Shown here piece after piece: positions 1-8,141 of a stretch of DNA of 15,915 nucleotides. The number at the start of each line of letters is the position of its first letter. Position 1 is the stretch's first letter. The translations under genes were made by a program, and so were the position numbers. Under the pieces are notes generated by a model that searched no databases, was not told the origin of the DNA, and saw nothing but the letters and a program-made list of their open reading frames with translations. Source of the stretch: Sphingomonas sp. S-NIH.Pt15_0812 (GTDB lineage Bacteria; Pseudomonadota; Alphaproteobacteria; Sphingomonadales; Sphingomonadaceae); assembly GCF_003951315.1 (NCBI RefSeq), contig NZ_QLJH01000048.1:1-15915 (forward strand), given 5' to 3'.

Positions 1-127
1 AACGCCGGGCGCTCCTGCCAACTCTCCGCAACTTGGCGTGCTTGGCTCCAGCCCAATTCGGTCAGCTCGATCGAGGCGAGGTCGTCGCAGGGCATGCCGG
101 CGTTGCCGGTGCTCTGGCCGTGGCGGA
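1..127. repeat. Terminal redundancy, left copy (circular contig overlap)
   Basis: The first 127 bases are identical to the last 127 (15789-15915). An exact 127-base overlap is the usual trace of a circular replicon assembled with k=127. The true molecule would be 15788 bp, and genes should be read across the join. Confidence 0.95.
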
Positions 128-143
128 CGAACACCGCCCTCAT
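1..143 (-). CDS. Histidine phosphatase family protein, N-terminal part (continues at the other contig end)
   Basis: Read on the minus strand from ATG at 143-141, this encodes MRAVFVRHGQSTGNAG and then runs into the segment at 15308-15915. It supplies the catalytic RHG motif (residues 7-9) that the piece at the other end lacks, which supports the circular join. The joined protein is 207 residues. The start codon overlaps the resolvase stop as ATGA (143-140), so translation is probably coupled to the upstream resolvase. Residues after about 16 are encoded in the terminal overlap and appear in both copies. Confidence 0.85.
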   Translation of the reverse strand, partial: MRAVFVRHGQSTGNAGMPCDDLASIELTELGWSQARQVAESWQERPA

Positions 144-760
144 GCAGCCTTGGCCTCCTTGGCCGCCAGCTCGCGCAATCCCTTGTAGAGCGTGGTCCGG
201 CTGACTCCGTAGCGTTCCGCCACGGCGGTCACAGTCGCGTCCGGATCGGTGAGCAGCAACCTAGCCTCGCGGAGCTGCTTAAGGGTGAGGGCGGGGGGCC
301 TGCCGCCCATCCGGCCACGGGCACGGCCCGCCGCCAGCCCGGCACGGGTGCGCTCGCTGATAAGGTGACGCTCAAAATCGGCGAGACTGGCGAATATATT
401 GAACACCAGCTTGCCTGACGCCGTGGTGGTGTCGATCGCCTCGGTGATGCTCTCGAACGCGATACCGCGCTGCCCAAGCTCGTTCACGGTCGCGATCAGA
501 TCAGGGAGGGAGCGGCCCAGCCGATCAAGTCGCCACACCACGAGCGTATCGCCCGCGCGCAACGCCTTCATGGCGTTCGCCAGCTCTGGCCGGTCAGCCG
601 TCTTGCCCGACGCATGTTCAGAATAGAGCGGCTCGCATCCTCGCGCGTGGAGAATGTCGAGCTGGGGCGCGAGGTCCTGGTCAGTCGTGGACACGCGTGC
701 ATAGCCGATCCGGCGCGTGCCAGGGTCGCCAGGGAGGGGGTGATTAGCAGCGTTCAACAT
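140..760 (-). CDS. Serine recombinase (resolvase/invertase family)
   Basis: A 206-residue small serine recombinase. The N-terminal catalytic domain shows IGYARVSTTDQD, with the nucleophilic Ser near residue 24, followed by VVWRLDRLGRS and the ERT helix that leads into the DNA-binding part. The C-terminus has a Hin-like helix-turn-helix (AVAERYGVSRTTLYKGL). Length and layout match plasmid or Tn3-type resolvases, which resolve plasmid multimers or cointegrates at a res site, usually just upstream of the gene. No transposase or transposon terminal repeat was seen, so multimer resolution for this plasmid is the simplest role. The stop TGA overlaps the start of the histidine phosphatase gene by 4 nt. 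ATG 760-758 is the only convincing start seen. Confidence 0.93.
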   Translation of the reverse strand: MLNAANHPLPGDPGTRRIGYARVSTTDQDLAPQLDILHARGCEPLYSEHASGKTADRPELANAMKALRAGDTLVVWRLDRLGRSLPDLIATVNELGQRGIAFESITEAIDTTTASGKLVFNIFASLADFERHLISERTRAGLAAGRARGRMGGRPPALTLKQLREARLLLTDPDATVTAVAERYGVSRTTLYKGLRELAAKEAKAA

Positions 761-877
761 TCTTCTCGCGAGAGCCCATTTCTGACCTTAGTTTCTCGCA
801 CGGGTTGTTGCACGTTTCAACGCCAAAGAGGACGGCTCTAACCTATGCCGCTGGTAGCGTTCAACAAACGGCCGTTT
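749..877. promoter_or_regulatory. Candidate res/promoter region between resolvase and the divergent operon
   Basis: The 206 bp between the resolvase start (760) and the next gene (967) hold no gene. The 11-mer AGCGTTCAACA occurs directly at 749-759 and 856-866, with a related TTTCAACGCC at about 815-824. Perfect palindromes TCTCGCGAGA (764-773) and AAACGGCCGTTT (866-877) also lie here. Resolvases bind several inverted-repeat subsites over roughly 100 bp upstream of their own gene, so this spacing fits a res site. The subsites were not matched to a known one. Confidence 0.4.
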
Positions 878-946
878 TATGGACACGTAAAAGCACACGA
901 GCGCCATCAGCCATCGTAAACAATCGCCACTTGCACGACAAACAGC

Positions 947-962
947 ACAACGATATTGTTGT
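947..962. promoter_or_regulatory. Imperfect palindrome just before the six-gene operon (candidate operator)
   Basis: ACAAC-GATATT-GTTGT reads nearly the same on both strands (14 of 16 positions) and ends 4 nt before the chosen ATG at 967. It is a plausible operator for the HTH protein encoded by the second gene of the operon. There is no direct evidence of binding. Confidence 0.4.
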
Positions 963-966
963 GACC

Positions 967-1425
967 ATGTTGCCGTCCCTTATCGAGGCCCCAGGCCACC
1001 TAGAGGGAATCCTACCGCCCGGACTGCATCACGTCAGCCTACGGGAGGTCCGAGAGGCGTTCGCCTATAATGACCATCGCGCTTGGCTGTTCGCCGGCTT
1101 TATCGCCGCATGTCGCGATCTACGCGAATTTGGATGCGGCCGAATTTACCTGGGCGGAAGTTATGTCACCTCGAAGGAGTACCCTGGAGACTACGACGCA
1201 TGCTGGGACCCTGTTGGGGTTTCAGATCAGGTCAGCGCACTCCTGTGGGACGACACCCAGAGGTTAGAGCAGAATCGCAAATATCGCGGCGATCTTCTTG
1301 TTAGCGCAGCCGGGGATGGGCCTGAATGTAGGCATTACCAGTTCCTATCGAAAGACAAGGCGACCGGCCTCCTTCGTGGAATGATTGGAATCAAACTTAA
1401 TATGCTTGAGATACTAAACGTATGA
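967..1425 (+). CDS. DUF6932-like protein with nucleotidyltransferase-type motif
   Basis: A 152-residue protein starting MLPSLIEAPGHLEGILPPG, which resembles the N-terminus of DUF6932 proteins. The middle carries IYLGGSYVTSKEYPGDYDA, a GGS...D.D pattern like the catalytic strand of the nucleotidyltransferase (Pol beta/MNT) fold. By analogy it could transfer a nucleotide to a protein or RNA, as MNT-type antitoxins do, but this is not shown. The open frame extends upstream to 805, yet those residues are low-complexity and unlike the family. GTG at 961 is an in-frame alternative start. No strong ribosome-binding site is seen. It is the first gene of a six-gene unit; its stop overlaps the next start as ATGA (1422-1425). 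Confidence 0.75.
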   Translation: MLPSLIEAPGHLEGILPPGLHHVSLREVREAFAYNDHRAWLFAGFIAACRDLREFGCGRIYLGGSYVTSKEYPGDYDACWDPVGVSDQVSALLWDDTQRLEQNRKYRGDLLVSAAGDGPECRHYQFLSKDKATGLLRGMIGIKLNMLEILNV

Positions 1426-2717
1426 TCCGGAATGATCAGGAATACAAGGTAACTAAGACCGCACTCATTTCATATGAGGAAGCGCTTGCTGACTTCGACA
1501 TTCTAAAGTCAATCGAGCGAGGCGTTGCACCCGTTATCGCGGAAGCCCAACGAACATCCTATCAGCGCCAAGCTGCCGAACTTAGAGAGCAGATTGAAGC
1601 ATACGACGCCCTAAAAGGCGGAGAAGCGACCGAGTTTTCGATGTCCTCTTTTGCGAGCATCGGCAAAGAACTGATCTCGGCCCGAATTGCTAAAGGCTTA
1701 ACCCAGAGGGAGCTCGCAGGCCTAGCCGGGCTCAAGGAGCAGCAAATACAGCGCTATGAAAAGGATGCATACGAAACTGCAAATCTCCGACGCTTGGAAT
1801 ACATCGCAAGAGTGCTCGACGTAAATTTTGTAGGTAAGATAACTGTAAAGCCTGCATCCGATGCGTTTGCCTCTGATTTCCTGAATTCCCTCGACCCCAG
1901 CCAATTCCCAATTAGTGAGATGAACTCTAAGGGTTGGTTCGACAACAGACTTGACCTTCGGCGAGCATCTGTTTCTGAAAAGAAACGCGCTTTGGCAGTT
2001 TTCTTTACGAATTCAGGCGTCACCCAACCATCGAATGCTCTTCATAAGAAAACGGCAGGTCCAGGATCGCGCGCCAGGCAGGCTGCGTTGCTTTCGTGGC
2101 AGGCTCGTATTTTGTCGAAAGCGCGCCGGAAAACCGGGCTCGCTAGACGTTATACGCCGCTGACACCGGACATGATAGCTTCTCTGGTATCGTTCAGTCG
2201 ATTACCCGATGGTCCGGTCTTGGCGGTAGATATGCTTCTTTCTCACGGTGTAATAGTCGTTTTTGAAAAGCATCTTGAGAAGACTAAACTCGATGGAGCC
2301 GCAATGAGCCTTGATGGCCGGTATGCTGTAATAGGCATGACCTTGCGTCATGATCGTATTGATAACTTTTGGTACGTGCTTCTACATGAACTTGGTCACG
2401 TCACCCGTCACTGGGGGCCGTTATTAACCGACGGGTTTTTGGATGAAGAAGGTGACGACCTATCAGAGACGCTCGAGTCCGAGGCAGACGAATTCGCGAC
2501 CAATGCAATCGTATCGAACGAGGCTTGGGCCGCTTCCTTTGTTCGGTTTACTAAGTCACCGGAAGCTGTCATCGAGTTTGCTGAAAAACGTAACATTCAC
2601 GAAGCTCTTGTTGCTGGCCGTATTAGAAGAGAGCGCGCAAACTACGCAGAGTTTTCGGATCTGATTGGCAGCGGTAAGATTAGGTCACTCATAAAAAACT
2701 CGGGTCTTATGGAGTAG
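1422..2717 (+). CDS. XRE-type HTH protein fused to ImmA/IrrE metallopeptidase
   Basis: A 431-residue protein in three parts. Residues 1-72 begin MIRNDQEYKVTK and form a charged, helical, HigA-like N-terminal segment. Residues 77-133 are an XRE/Cro helix-turn-helix (KGLTQRELAGLAGLKEQQI). The C-terminal half is an ImmA/IrrE-type zinc metallopeptidase, with HELGH at 322-326 and a probable third ligand in ESEADEFA (about 352-359). Characterised relatives sense a signal and cleave a partner regulator to derepress neighbouring genes. With sensor, DNA-binding and protease domains in one chain, this is the likely controller of the operon, perhaps acting at the palindrome at 947-962. It overlaps the upstream gene by 4 nt and lies 3 nt from the next gene, so the genes are probably co-transcribed. 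Confidence 0.9.
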   Translation: MIRNDQEYKVTKTALISYEEALADFDILKSIERGVAPVIAEAQRTSYQRQAAELREQIEAYDALKGGEATEFSMSSFASIGKELISARIAKGLTQRELAGLAGLKEQQIQRYEKDAYETANLRRLEYIARVLDVNFVGKITVKPASDAFASDFLNSLDPSQFPISEMNSKGWFDNRLDLRRASVSEKKRALAVFFTNSGVTQPSNALHKKTAGPGSRARQAALLSWQARILSKARRKTGLARRYTPLTPDMIASLVSFSRLPDGPVLAVDMLLSHGVIVVFEKHLEKTKLDGAAMSLDGRYAVIGMTLRHDRIDNFWYVLLHELGHVTRHWGPLLTDGFLDEEGDDLSETLESEADEFATNAIVSNEAWAASFVRFTKSPEAVIEFAEKRNIHEALVAGRIRRERANYAEFSDLIGSGKIRSLIKNSGLME

Positions 2718-2720
2718 GAC

Positions 2721-3863
2721 ATGCACGTTCGTGATGCCTTGTACATGCCACAACTCAAGTGGAAAGCCGGCGAGTGCAAGGCATTGGGAACCGCGCGAAA
2801 CGCGATGTCAGGTCGACTCCTTCCGGCCTTTCGTATCCCACCCTCGGGAGGGTTTGATCCAGACGAACAACGAGTTTTGACTCCTCTCGAACACATCCGA
2901 TCGTTCGGTGCGAGGCTCAGCGCTAGCTGGGGAAGGCGGCTAGTGTTTGTTGATGCGAGCCTTGTCGATGACGACAAACATGCGACCGCATGTCACCGTC
3001 ACCCCCTCACGGAACTGATCGAACGAGCTTGGCTGGAAGGCGCTTTCGCAGCGCCCGTCGTCAGCCTACAGAGTTCATCGTCTTATATAGAGGCAGTTAA
3101 CCGTTATACCTCGGCAAATCGGGATTGGCCCATCTGCCTGCGCCTATCCCTATCTGATATGGAGCGCCTGCGTAACTTCGTCGAACTCGAGGCGGCCGTG
3201 AAGGCGTTTGGAGCATCGGTCCACAATACCGTGCTCCTGTTTGATGGTGGCGCCCTTCATATTCCCGATCCAGAACCATTTATTCACCTGGTGGCCGAAC
3301 GATTTGCAGTTCTGGCGCCCCGAAACACGTGGGCACGTGTCTTCTGGGGAAGCACCTCTTTTCCAGAAAAGCCAAACCTAAAAGCAGGTGTGGATGGGCG
3401 GTTTACTCGGTCTGATTGGTCGCTTTATCAGTCTATCGTGAATAGTGGGTCTGAGTTTCCGTCCGTCCCCATGTTTTCAGATTATGCCTTGGAGTTCCCC
3501 TCTAATTACAAGCCGGTCCGGGTTCCACCTGTCGCACATTTCAGATATTCGACAGAGACAGATTACTGGATATATAAAGGGCAGAGCACGAAAAGGCCCA
3601 ACGGCTTCGAAACAATATTTCCTGTTGCTCGAAGACTTGTAGATTCTGAGCAGTTTTTTGGTGAATCGTATAGCATGGGAAACAAATTTATTGCCAATCT
3701 GATTTTAGATGGCGCGAAGACAGGAAACGCTAGCACGTGGCGCTGGGCCTCCACAGATCATCACATTTCGTTGGTATTGAACCAGCTATCGATTTTGCAT
3801 GGGGTCAGGGATCAAACCCTTGCCGAAGTGCCGGCACCTTTGAAACAGCTTCAACTGATTTAA
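2721..3863 (+). CDS. Beta_protein-family (T4 beta-like) protein
   Basis: A 380-residue protein opening with YMPQLKWKAGECKALGTA and continuing with a barrel-like alternation of strands and helices (LVFVDASLVDD, ICLRLSLSDMERL, TVLLFDGGALH). This matches the layout of the Beta_protein family (Pfam PF14350), named for a phage T4 protein and common in bacterial accessory islands. Its biochemical activity is unknown to me. It has no membrane segment or signal peptide. The start is supported by GGAG in GGAGTAGGAC directly before ATG 2721. The tight spacing to the metallopeptidase (3 nt) and to the next gene (26 nt) marks it as a core member of the cassette. It may be the sensor or effector that the flanking regulator controls. 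Confidence 0.75.
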   Translation: MHVRDALYMPQLKWKAGECKALGTARNAMSGRLLPAFRIPPSGGFDPDEQRVLTPLEHIRSFGARLSASWGRRLVFVDASLVDDDKHATACHRHPLTELIERAWLEGAFAAPVVSLQSSSSYIEAVNRYTSANRDWPICLRLSLSDMERLRNFVELEAAVKAFGASVHNTVLLFDGGALHIPDPEPFIHLVAERFAVLAPRNTWARVFWGSTSFPEKPNLKAGVDGRFTRSDWSLYQSIVNSGSEFPSVPMFSDYALEFPSNYKPVRVPPVAHFRYSTETDYWIYKGQSTKRPNGFETIFPVARRLVDSEQFFGESYSMGNKFIANLILDGAKTGNASTWRWASTDHHISLVLNQLSILHGVRDQTLAEVPAPLKQLQLI

Positions 3864-3873
3864 TAATCCACCT

Positions 3874-3881
3874 GGGGAGGG
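3874..3881 (+). promoter_or_regulatory. Strong ribosome-binding site of the dual-OB-like gene
   Basis: GGGGAGGG lies 8 nt before ATG 3890. It is the strongest Shine-Dalgarno sequence in the operon. Most other members rely on overlapping stops and starts, so this gene may be translated independently and at a higher level. Confidence 0.7.
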
Positions 3882-3889
3882 CAGACTGA

Positions 3890-4615
3890 ATGAAGCTGGC
3901 AAAACTGCGTGCGTCCTATCCGTTAGATGGTACGCATCGCCCGATTTTGATGACCGAGGTAACTCGAATGACCGGCGGCTTAGTGTGCGTCGCGGGCATC
4001 GATATCCATGCCGGCACCATGGCTCGCCCTCTCTATCCAAATGGGAATAATTGGCCCGAGGCCGAGTGGTGCCCTACAGACATCATGGTCGTAGGGAATA
4101 TCATATCTGTTGAACGTCACCCACGGGTTCCGACCCTGTACCCACACGCCACAGAGGATATGTCGGTAGTTCGCGCGTTTAAAAGTGGCGACATAAGCAA
4201 GAAGTCTTTGCACGATGTATGCCGAGAGCTACATGATGCGTCAATATCGAGTATATTTTCACAAACCGTAATAGACGGTAAATATATAAGTGACGGTACA
4301 AATTGTAGATCACTTGGCTGTATCGAGATAACGCCAGACCGCATTCACCCTCACGTTTTTTACGATAAGCTCCGAATCAACATCCATGACATCGATGGAC
4401 GTTACTACGATCCTCCAGTAACTGAGCTTGAAACAAAAAACACCGGTGATGCGAATGCCGGCTTAGCCGCACTACAGGCTCGGCTAGCAGCTCACGATCA
4501 TGACTATCCAATAATTTTGAGGATAGGGCTGACCAGAGGTTGGGTTGGACCTGATCACAATTGGGATCCAAAGCGATGCACAATTCAAATTAACGGGATA
4601 GTAGAGCGAAATTGA
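3890..4615 (+). CDS. Dual OB-fold-like (DuOB) domain protein
   Basis: A 241-residue soluble protein. MTGGLVCVAGIDIHAGTMARPLYP at about residues 24-47 followed by WCPTDIMVVGNIISVE looks like paired small beta-barrels. It fits my recollection of the dual OB-containing domain that often sits beside DUF488 genes. OB folds usually bind nucleic acids or nucleotides; the ligand here is unknown. The C-terminal part (about 195-237) includes RIGLTRGW, WDPKRC and IQINGI. A strong GGGGAGGG sets the start. Its stop overlaps or abuts the following DUF488 gene, and that adjacency suggests a joint function. The family assignment is from memory of sequence style, not a search. Confidence 0.65.
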   Translation: MKLAKLRASYPLDGTHRPILMTEVTRMTGGLVCVAGIDIHAGTMARPLYPNGNNWPEAEWCPTDIMVVGNIISVERHPRVPTLYPHATEDMSVVRAFKSGDISKKSLHDVCRELHDASISSIFSQTVIDGKYISDGTNCRSLGCIEITPDRIHPHVFYDKLRINIHDIDGRYYDPPVTELETKNTGDANAGLAALQARLAAHDHDYPIILRIGLTRGWVGPDHNWDPKRCTIQINGIVERN

Positions 4616-4620
4616 CGATA

Positions 4621-5238
4621 ATGGGTCGCCTATTTACAATCGGATACTCCGGCCATAGCGCTGAATCATTTATTAATCTTGTTACACAAAACAAGATTGA
4701 TGTAGTATGTGACGTTAGGTCTACGCCATTCTCAGCGTATAAACCTGACTTCTCTCGCGCGCTTTTTAAGGCTCACTTAAATAGATCAGGAGTTAAGTAC
4801 AAGTTCCTAGGCGACCTACTCGGAGCTCGTCCTACAGATAGAACATGCTACGTCGCTGGGCAGGCGACTTATGAAAGAATATCAAATTCTTCATTTTTTC
4901 AAGAAGGGCTGTCTCGAATAAAGATAGGAACTCGATCCCTAAACCTTGCCCTTGTTTGTTCTGAGCGCGATCCCATTGAATGCCATAGGGCGATCCTTGT
5001 GTGTCGTAACCTCCCTGATATGCAGGATCATATTACTCACATCCATACCGATGGAAGGTCTGAGTCTCAGCCTGACTTAGACGCAAGGCTTGTCGATATG
5101 TTTGGTTTAACGCCCCCACCACTTCTTCAGGAAGAGGGTGACTGGTCCAAAGCCGTCTCGAATGCGTATAAAAAGCAAGGCGAAGCAATAGCTTATCGGG
5201 AAAAATATCCTCGCGATAACAAGGATGAGCAATCATGA
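4621..5238 (+). CDS. DUF488 family protein (long form)
   Basis: The DUF488 signature is clear: LFTIGYSGHSAESF at the N-terminus, DVRSTPFSAYKPDFS near residues 34-48, FLGDLLGARP, and CSERDPIECHRAIL with paired Cys/His near residues 115-125. The family fold and conserved Cys/His suggest a small catalytic or metal-binding domain, but I know of no established reaction. ATG 4621 gives 205 residues and begins right before the family's usual first strand. TTG at 4612, overlapping the previous stop, is an alternative adding three residues. A basic, acidic-tailed C-terminus (about 165-205) goes beyond the core. The stop overlaps the next DUF488 gene by ATGA (5235-5238). Confidence 0.87.
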   Translation: MGRLFTIGYSGHSAESFINLVTQNKIDVVCDVRSTPFSAYKPDFSRALFKAHLNRSGVKYKFLGDLLGARPTDRTCYVAGQATYERISNSSFFQEGLSRIKIGTRSLNLALVCSERDPIECHRAILVCRNLPDMQDHITHIHTDGRSESQPDLDARLVDMFGLTPPPLLQEEGDWSKAVSNAYKKQGEAIAYREKYPRDNKDEQS

Positions 5239-5669
5239 AATTGTTTACTATTGGCTTCACCAAAAGCAAGGCCCGAGAGTTTTTTGGAAGACTGGAAAGG
5301 TCTGGTGTTAGACGCGTGTATGACACCAGGTTGAATAGGGCATCTCAGCTTGCTGGCTTTGCAAAGCAAGATGACTTATCGTTCTTTTTATCGAGAATTG
5401 GCGAGATTGAATACTCTGTAGAAGCGCTACTAGCTCCTACCGCAGATATGCTCGATGCATATCGAAAGAAGGAAATGGGTTGGCCCGAGTACGAGAGGCG
5501 ATACCTCGAACTGCTTGATGCCCGTAAAGTCGAAAAACGAATAGATCTATCTTCATTAAATAATGGGTGCCTGCTCTGTAGTGAGGCAACTCCCGAGCAT
5601 TGTCATCGGAGGCTGGCGGCAGATTACTTAGCGAAATCTGTTGTAGATCTGGAAATAATACACCTTTGA
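5235..5669 (+). CDS. DUF488 family protein (short form)
   Basis: This 144-residue protein is a second, diverged DUF488 member. It has LFTIGFTKSKAREFF, a YDTRLNRASQLAGFAKQDD segment in place of the usual DVRS loop, MGWPEYERRYLELL, and CLLCSEATPEHCHRRL with the conserved Cys and His residues near the C-terminus. It differs enough from the upstream paralogue that a recent tandem duplication is unlikely; the pair probably works as two subunits. It is the last gene of the plus-strand cassette and ends 8 bp from the convergent restriction gene at 5678. No terminator hairpin was seen in that gap. Confidence 0.85.
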   Translation: MKLFTIGFTKSKAREFFGRLERSGVRRVYDTRLNRASQLAGFAKQDDLSFFLSRIGEIEYSVEALLAPTADMLDAYRKKEMGWPEYERRYLELLDARKVEKRIDLSSLNNGCLLCSEATPEHCHRRLAADYLAKSVVDLEIIHL

Positions 5670-5677
5670 ATCCTTCA

Positions 5678-6415
5678 CTAGGCCCTAGCCGCCTCGGCCG
5701 CTATGTGTCCCGCGAGGGTAGCAACGAACGTTTTGAGACTGGTTAGCTCCGACATATGGCAGAATTCGCCCGTTGTGGCAGCTTTGCGTGGTGAGGCGAG
5801 AACCGCCGCAGCGCTGTAGAGCTGCTCTTGGACAAGGCGCTGGCAAAGTACGTCGTAGCGTTTGAGGTAAGATGCGTCCTGGAACGCCTCAAACACTGGA
5901 AAATGAGGAGATCGATCCGTCACCTTCCGGCGAGATTCCGGAGCATCCTCCACCATCATGAGCCATCCGACAAATGGCCGGGGCTGCTGACCGAAAGCGC
6001 CTTCCCGATACGCCGTCCAAAGGTCGTGCGCGGTGCCAATCGCTTCCTCGGTACGGTTGTTGAAATTGTTACCGAACGAAGGTCCTACCTGGCTTTTCAG
6101 CTCGATCGCAGCAACCAGGTGCCCGCGATGGATGACAAGCACGTCCCATAGCTTTGTCGGCCGGAAATAGCCCGGCAGCGTAAGCACGGCGCGCCGCTGG
6201 TGAACGTCGGCACCTTGCAGCCCATTCGCCTCCACCAGGTCTATCAGGAGGGCAAGGAAGCCGTCCATATTCTTGCCAGAGGTCACGCCGGCACGCTCGC
6301 CCTGATCGGCCTTTCCCGCCTCGATTTGAGCCTGCCGGGCCTTCTCGCGATTGCCCCAAAACGCCATCGTGGCTTCGTGGGCCTTCCGTTCATAATCAGC
6401 TAGATCGAGTGCCAT
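5678..6415 (-). CDS. PaeR7I/XhoI-type type II restriction endonuclease
   Basis: A 245-residue protein matching the PaeR7I/XhoI endonuclease family in length and motifs: SGKNMDGF near 46-53, [15 protein letters not shown] (80-94), and [20 protein letters not shown] (104-123). The PD-(D/E)xK site is probably D91 with E105-x-K107. Known members cut CTCGAG as homodimers and destroy unmodified DNA. It is the last gene of a minus-strand operon. Its ATG (6415) comes one base after the methyltransferase stop (6417-6419), so the toxic enzyme is translated after its protective partner. CTCGAG specificity is inferred from the family. Confidence 0.93.
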   Translation of the reverse strand: MALDLADYERKAHEATMAFWGNREKARQAQIEAGKADQGERAGVTSGKNMDGFLALLIDLVEANGLQGADVHQRRAVLTLPGYFRPTKLWDVLVIHRGHLVAAIELKSQVGPSFGNNFNNRTEEAIGTAHDLWTAYREGAFGQQPRPFVGWLMMVEDAPESRRKVTDRSPHFPVFEAFQDASYLKRYDVLCQRLVQEQLYSAAAVLASPRKAATTGEFCHMSELTSLKTFVATLAGHIAAEAARA

Positions 6416-6416
6416 G

Positions 6417-8141
6417 TTATTCGCCGTTCCCCCCGAGTGCAGCTTGCTCGGCCTCTGACAGGCCGTAGAGCTTGAATACGGCGTGGTTACACGCCGCTAT
6501 GTCCTGCCGCTCGGCCGCGTTGATCAGCTCGCGCTGTAGGACCTGCGACACCGTCCCCCATTCCGGCAATCGGATGCGGCGGAGATACTGCGCTTGAAAG
6601 CGGAGATAGCCGCCGCGCATTTGAGTCGAGTAGATAGCGACGAATAAGCGCGCGATGCCTGATAGCAGCACCGCTTCCAACGCCCGGACGTTCCAGGTAT
6701 CGGATGTGATGTAGTAGAGATTGTGATGCGGGTAGAGCTTGCCGCTCTCATACACCACATGAGCCTTGCCCTTAATGTCGGGAATGAGAAGCTTCGGCTT
6801 CGCTGTGATGGCGGGGTAGATGCGGTCAATTGTCCGATACCAATTGGCCGGCGATTTTTGAGCGACATGCCGTCGCTCGATCTGGTCGCGCCGGACTTCT
6901 AGGTAGCGAGCGAGCTTCGGGAACGCGGCCAAGTCCACCAAACGTCCATCGTCGGCAAACGGGTTTATAACCCCATAGCCCCGCCACACGACCTTGCCGC
7001 TGTCGATATCGCGCGTCATAGCCAACGGAAGCTTGCGGCTGGGTTCAACGTCTAACGCATCATACGGACCAATGAAGGCCTTATCGGCGCCGGTCGCGAC
7101 GCCAATACCGACCTTGCATCCCGCATCCTCGATTGTCGGGAACCCTGCTTCGAGCCGTCGTACCAGTGCGAGCTGATCGGAGGATTCCAATATCCAAGGC
7201 TCCGCGCCGGCAGTCACGCCGTACAGCTCGCGAACCCCGCTTGCCGGGTCGGGCACGCGCTCACTCGCGATATAGGTCGCTAACGCGCTGAGTGCGGCGT
7301 GGTCGATCGCCGGACGATGCGCGATGCGAGTAGCGGTCCCCTTGTCGCGGCCTATAACCGTGATCGCGGGATAGGCTACGACATCGACGTGAAACGCTGG
7401 CGTGTTCACCATGTCGATGTACGTTTTCAGGTGATAATGGCTGGCCACTAGCGAGCGAAGAGGTCCGCCATAGCGGTTCTTCATCCACCTATCAGAACAT
7501 ATGAAACCGCATTGGCCACCATCGGCCAACAGCGCCAACGACCGCTCGATAAAGGGGACGTAGATGTCTGCGCGATCGTAAATCGTCCGATAGCGCGCGC
7601 GGTATTCTGCCATCAGCACATCAGGAATCAGCTCCTGACGCACATAGGGCGGGTTGCCGACAACGACGTCAAACGGGCCATCGAACTCGGTCAGGAGAAA
7701 GTCCCCTTGGACAAGCCAACGGTCGGCTAAGACCCTTGCCGTATGATCGGGTAAGCCCGCTCCGGTTAGCTGGTCTACGACGCTGGCCGTGGTGCGTGCG
7801 ATCGATGCGCGGTGCAGCTCTACCGCCCGGATGGCATTTCCAAGGTTAGTAATGGGATCCGGCTTCCCCGCACGCTCCCACGCGTGCAAAAGTCGATCGA
7901 TCACCGGCAACAGAAAATCACCATCGCCGAACGACGGTTCCAATAACCGCAGCTCGTACAAAGGACGATCGGCGGTATAGCCGGATAGATCGAGGATAAA
8001 GTCCACCACCTCGCGCCGGGTGAAGATCGCTCCCCGCTCCTCAATACCAGCGTCAGCCATCGTATCGACCGCTGCCGATATGGGGCAAGGGCTCGGAAAG
8101 GTGGTTTGGCGAAACGCCGGTGTTATCGTCGCCGTCGCCAT
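6417..8141 (-). CDS. N6-adenine DNA methyltransferase of the PaeR7I-type system
   Basis: A 574-residue class I methyltransferase. Motif X-like [19 protein letters not shown] is at 38-56, the AdoMet-binding [14 protein letters not shown] at 66-79, and the catalytic NPPY tetrad at 163-166 ([13 protein letters not shown]). The C-terminal half, with [12 protein letters not shown] and [10 protein letters not shown], resembles target-recognition regions of gamma-type adenine methyltransferases. The expected reaction is N6-methylation of the adenine in CTCGAG, which blocks the neighbouring endonuclease. Its ATG shares one base with the stop of the upstream HTH gene (TAATG), a re-initiation arrangement. 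It is followed by the endonuclease one base later. Confidence 0.93.
   Translation of the reverse strand: MATATITPAFRQTTFPSPCPISAAVDTMADAGIEERGAIFTRREVVDFILDLSGYTADRPLYELRLLEPSFGDGDFLLPVIDRLLHAWERAGKPDPITNLGNAIRAVELHRASIARTTASVVDQLTGAGLPDHTARVLADRWLVQGDFLLTEFDGPFDVVVGNPPYVRQELIPDVLMAEYRARYRTIYDRADIYVPFIERSLALLADGGQCGFICSDRWMKNRYGGPLRSLVASHYHLKTYIDMVNTPAFHVDVVAYPAITVIGRDKGTATRIAHRPAIDHAALSALATYIASERVPDPASGVRELYGVTAGAEPWILESSDQLALVRRLEAGFPTIEDAGCKVGIGVATGADKAFIGPYDALDVEPSRKLPLAMTRDIDSGKVVWRGYGVINPFADDGRLVDLAAFPKLARYLEVRRDQIERRHVAQKSPANWYRTIDRIYPAITAKPKLLIPDIKGKAHVVYESGKLYPHHNLYYITSDTWNVRALEAVLLSGIARLFVAIYSTQMRGGYLRFQAQYLRRIRLPEWGTVSQVLQRELINAAERQDIAACNHAVFKLYGLSEAEQAALGGNGE

Noticed and set aside
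140..760. Resolvase as part of a Tn3-type transposon
   Set aside because: No transposase, no terminal inverted repeats and no target duplication were seen. A plasmid-resolution role is simpler.
805..966. In-frame upstream extension of the NTase-like gene (54 extra codons from ATG 805)
   Set aside because: The residues are low-complexity and unlike the family, and the DNA holds palindromes and repeats. The family-like N-terminus starts at 967.
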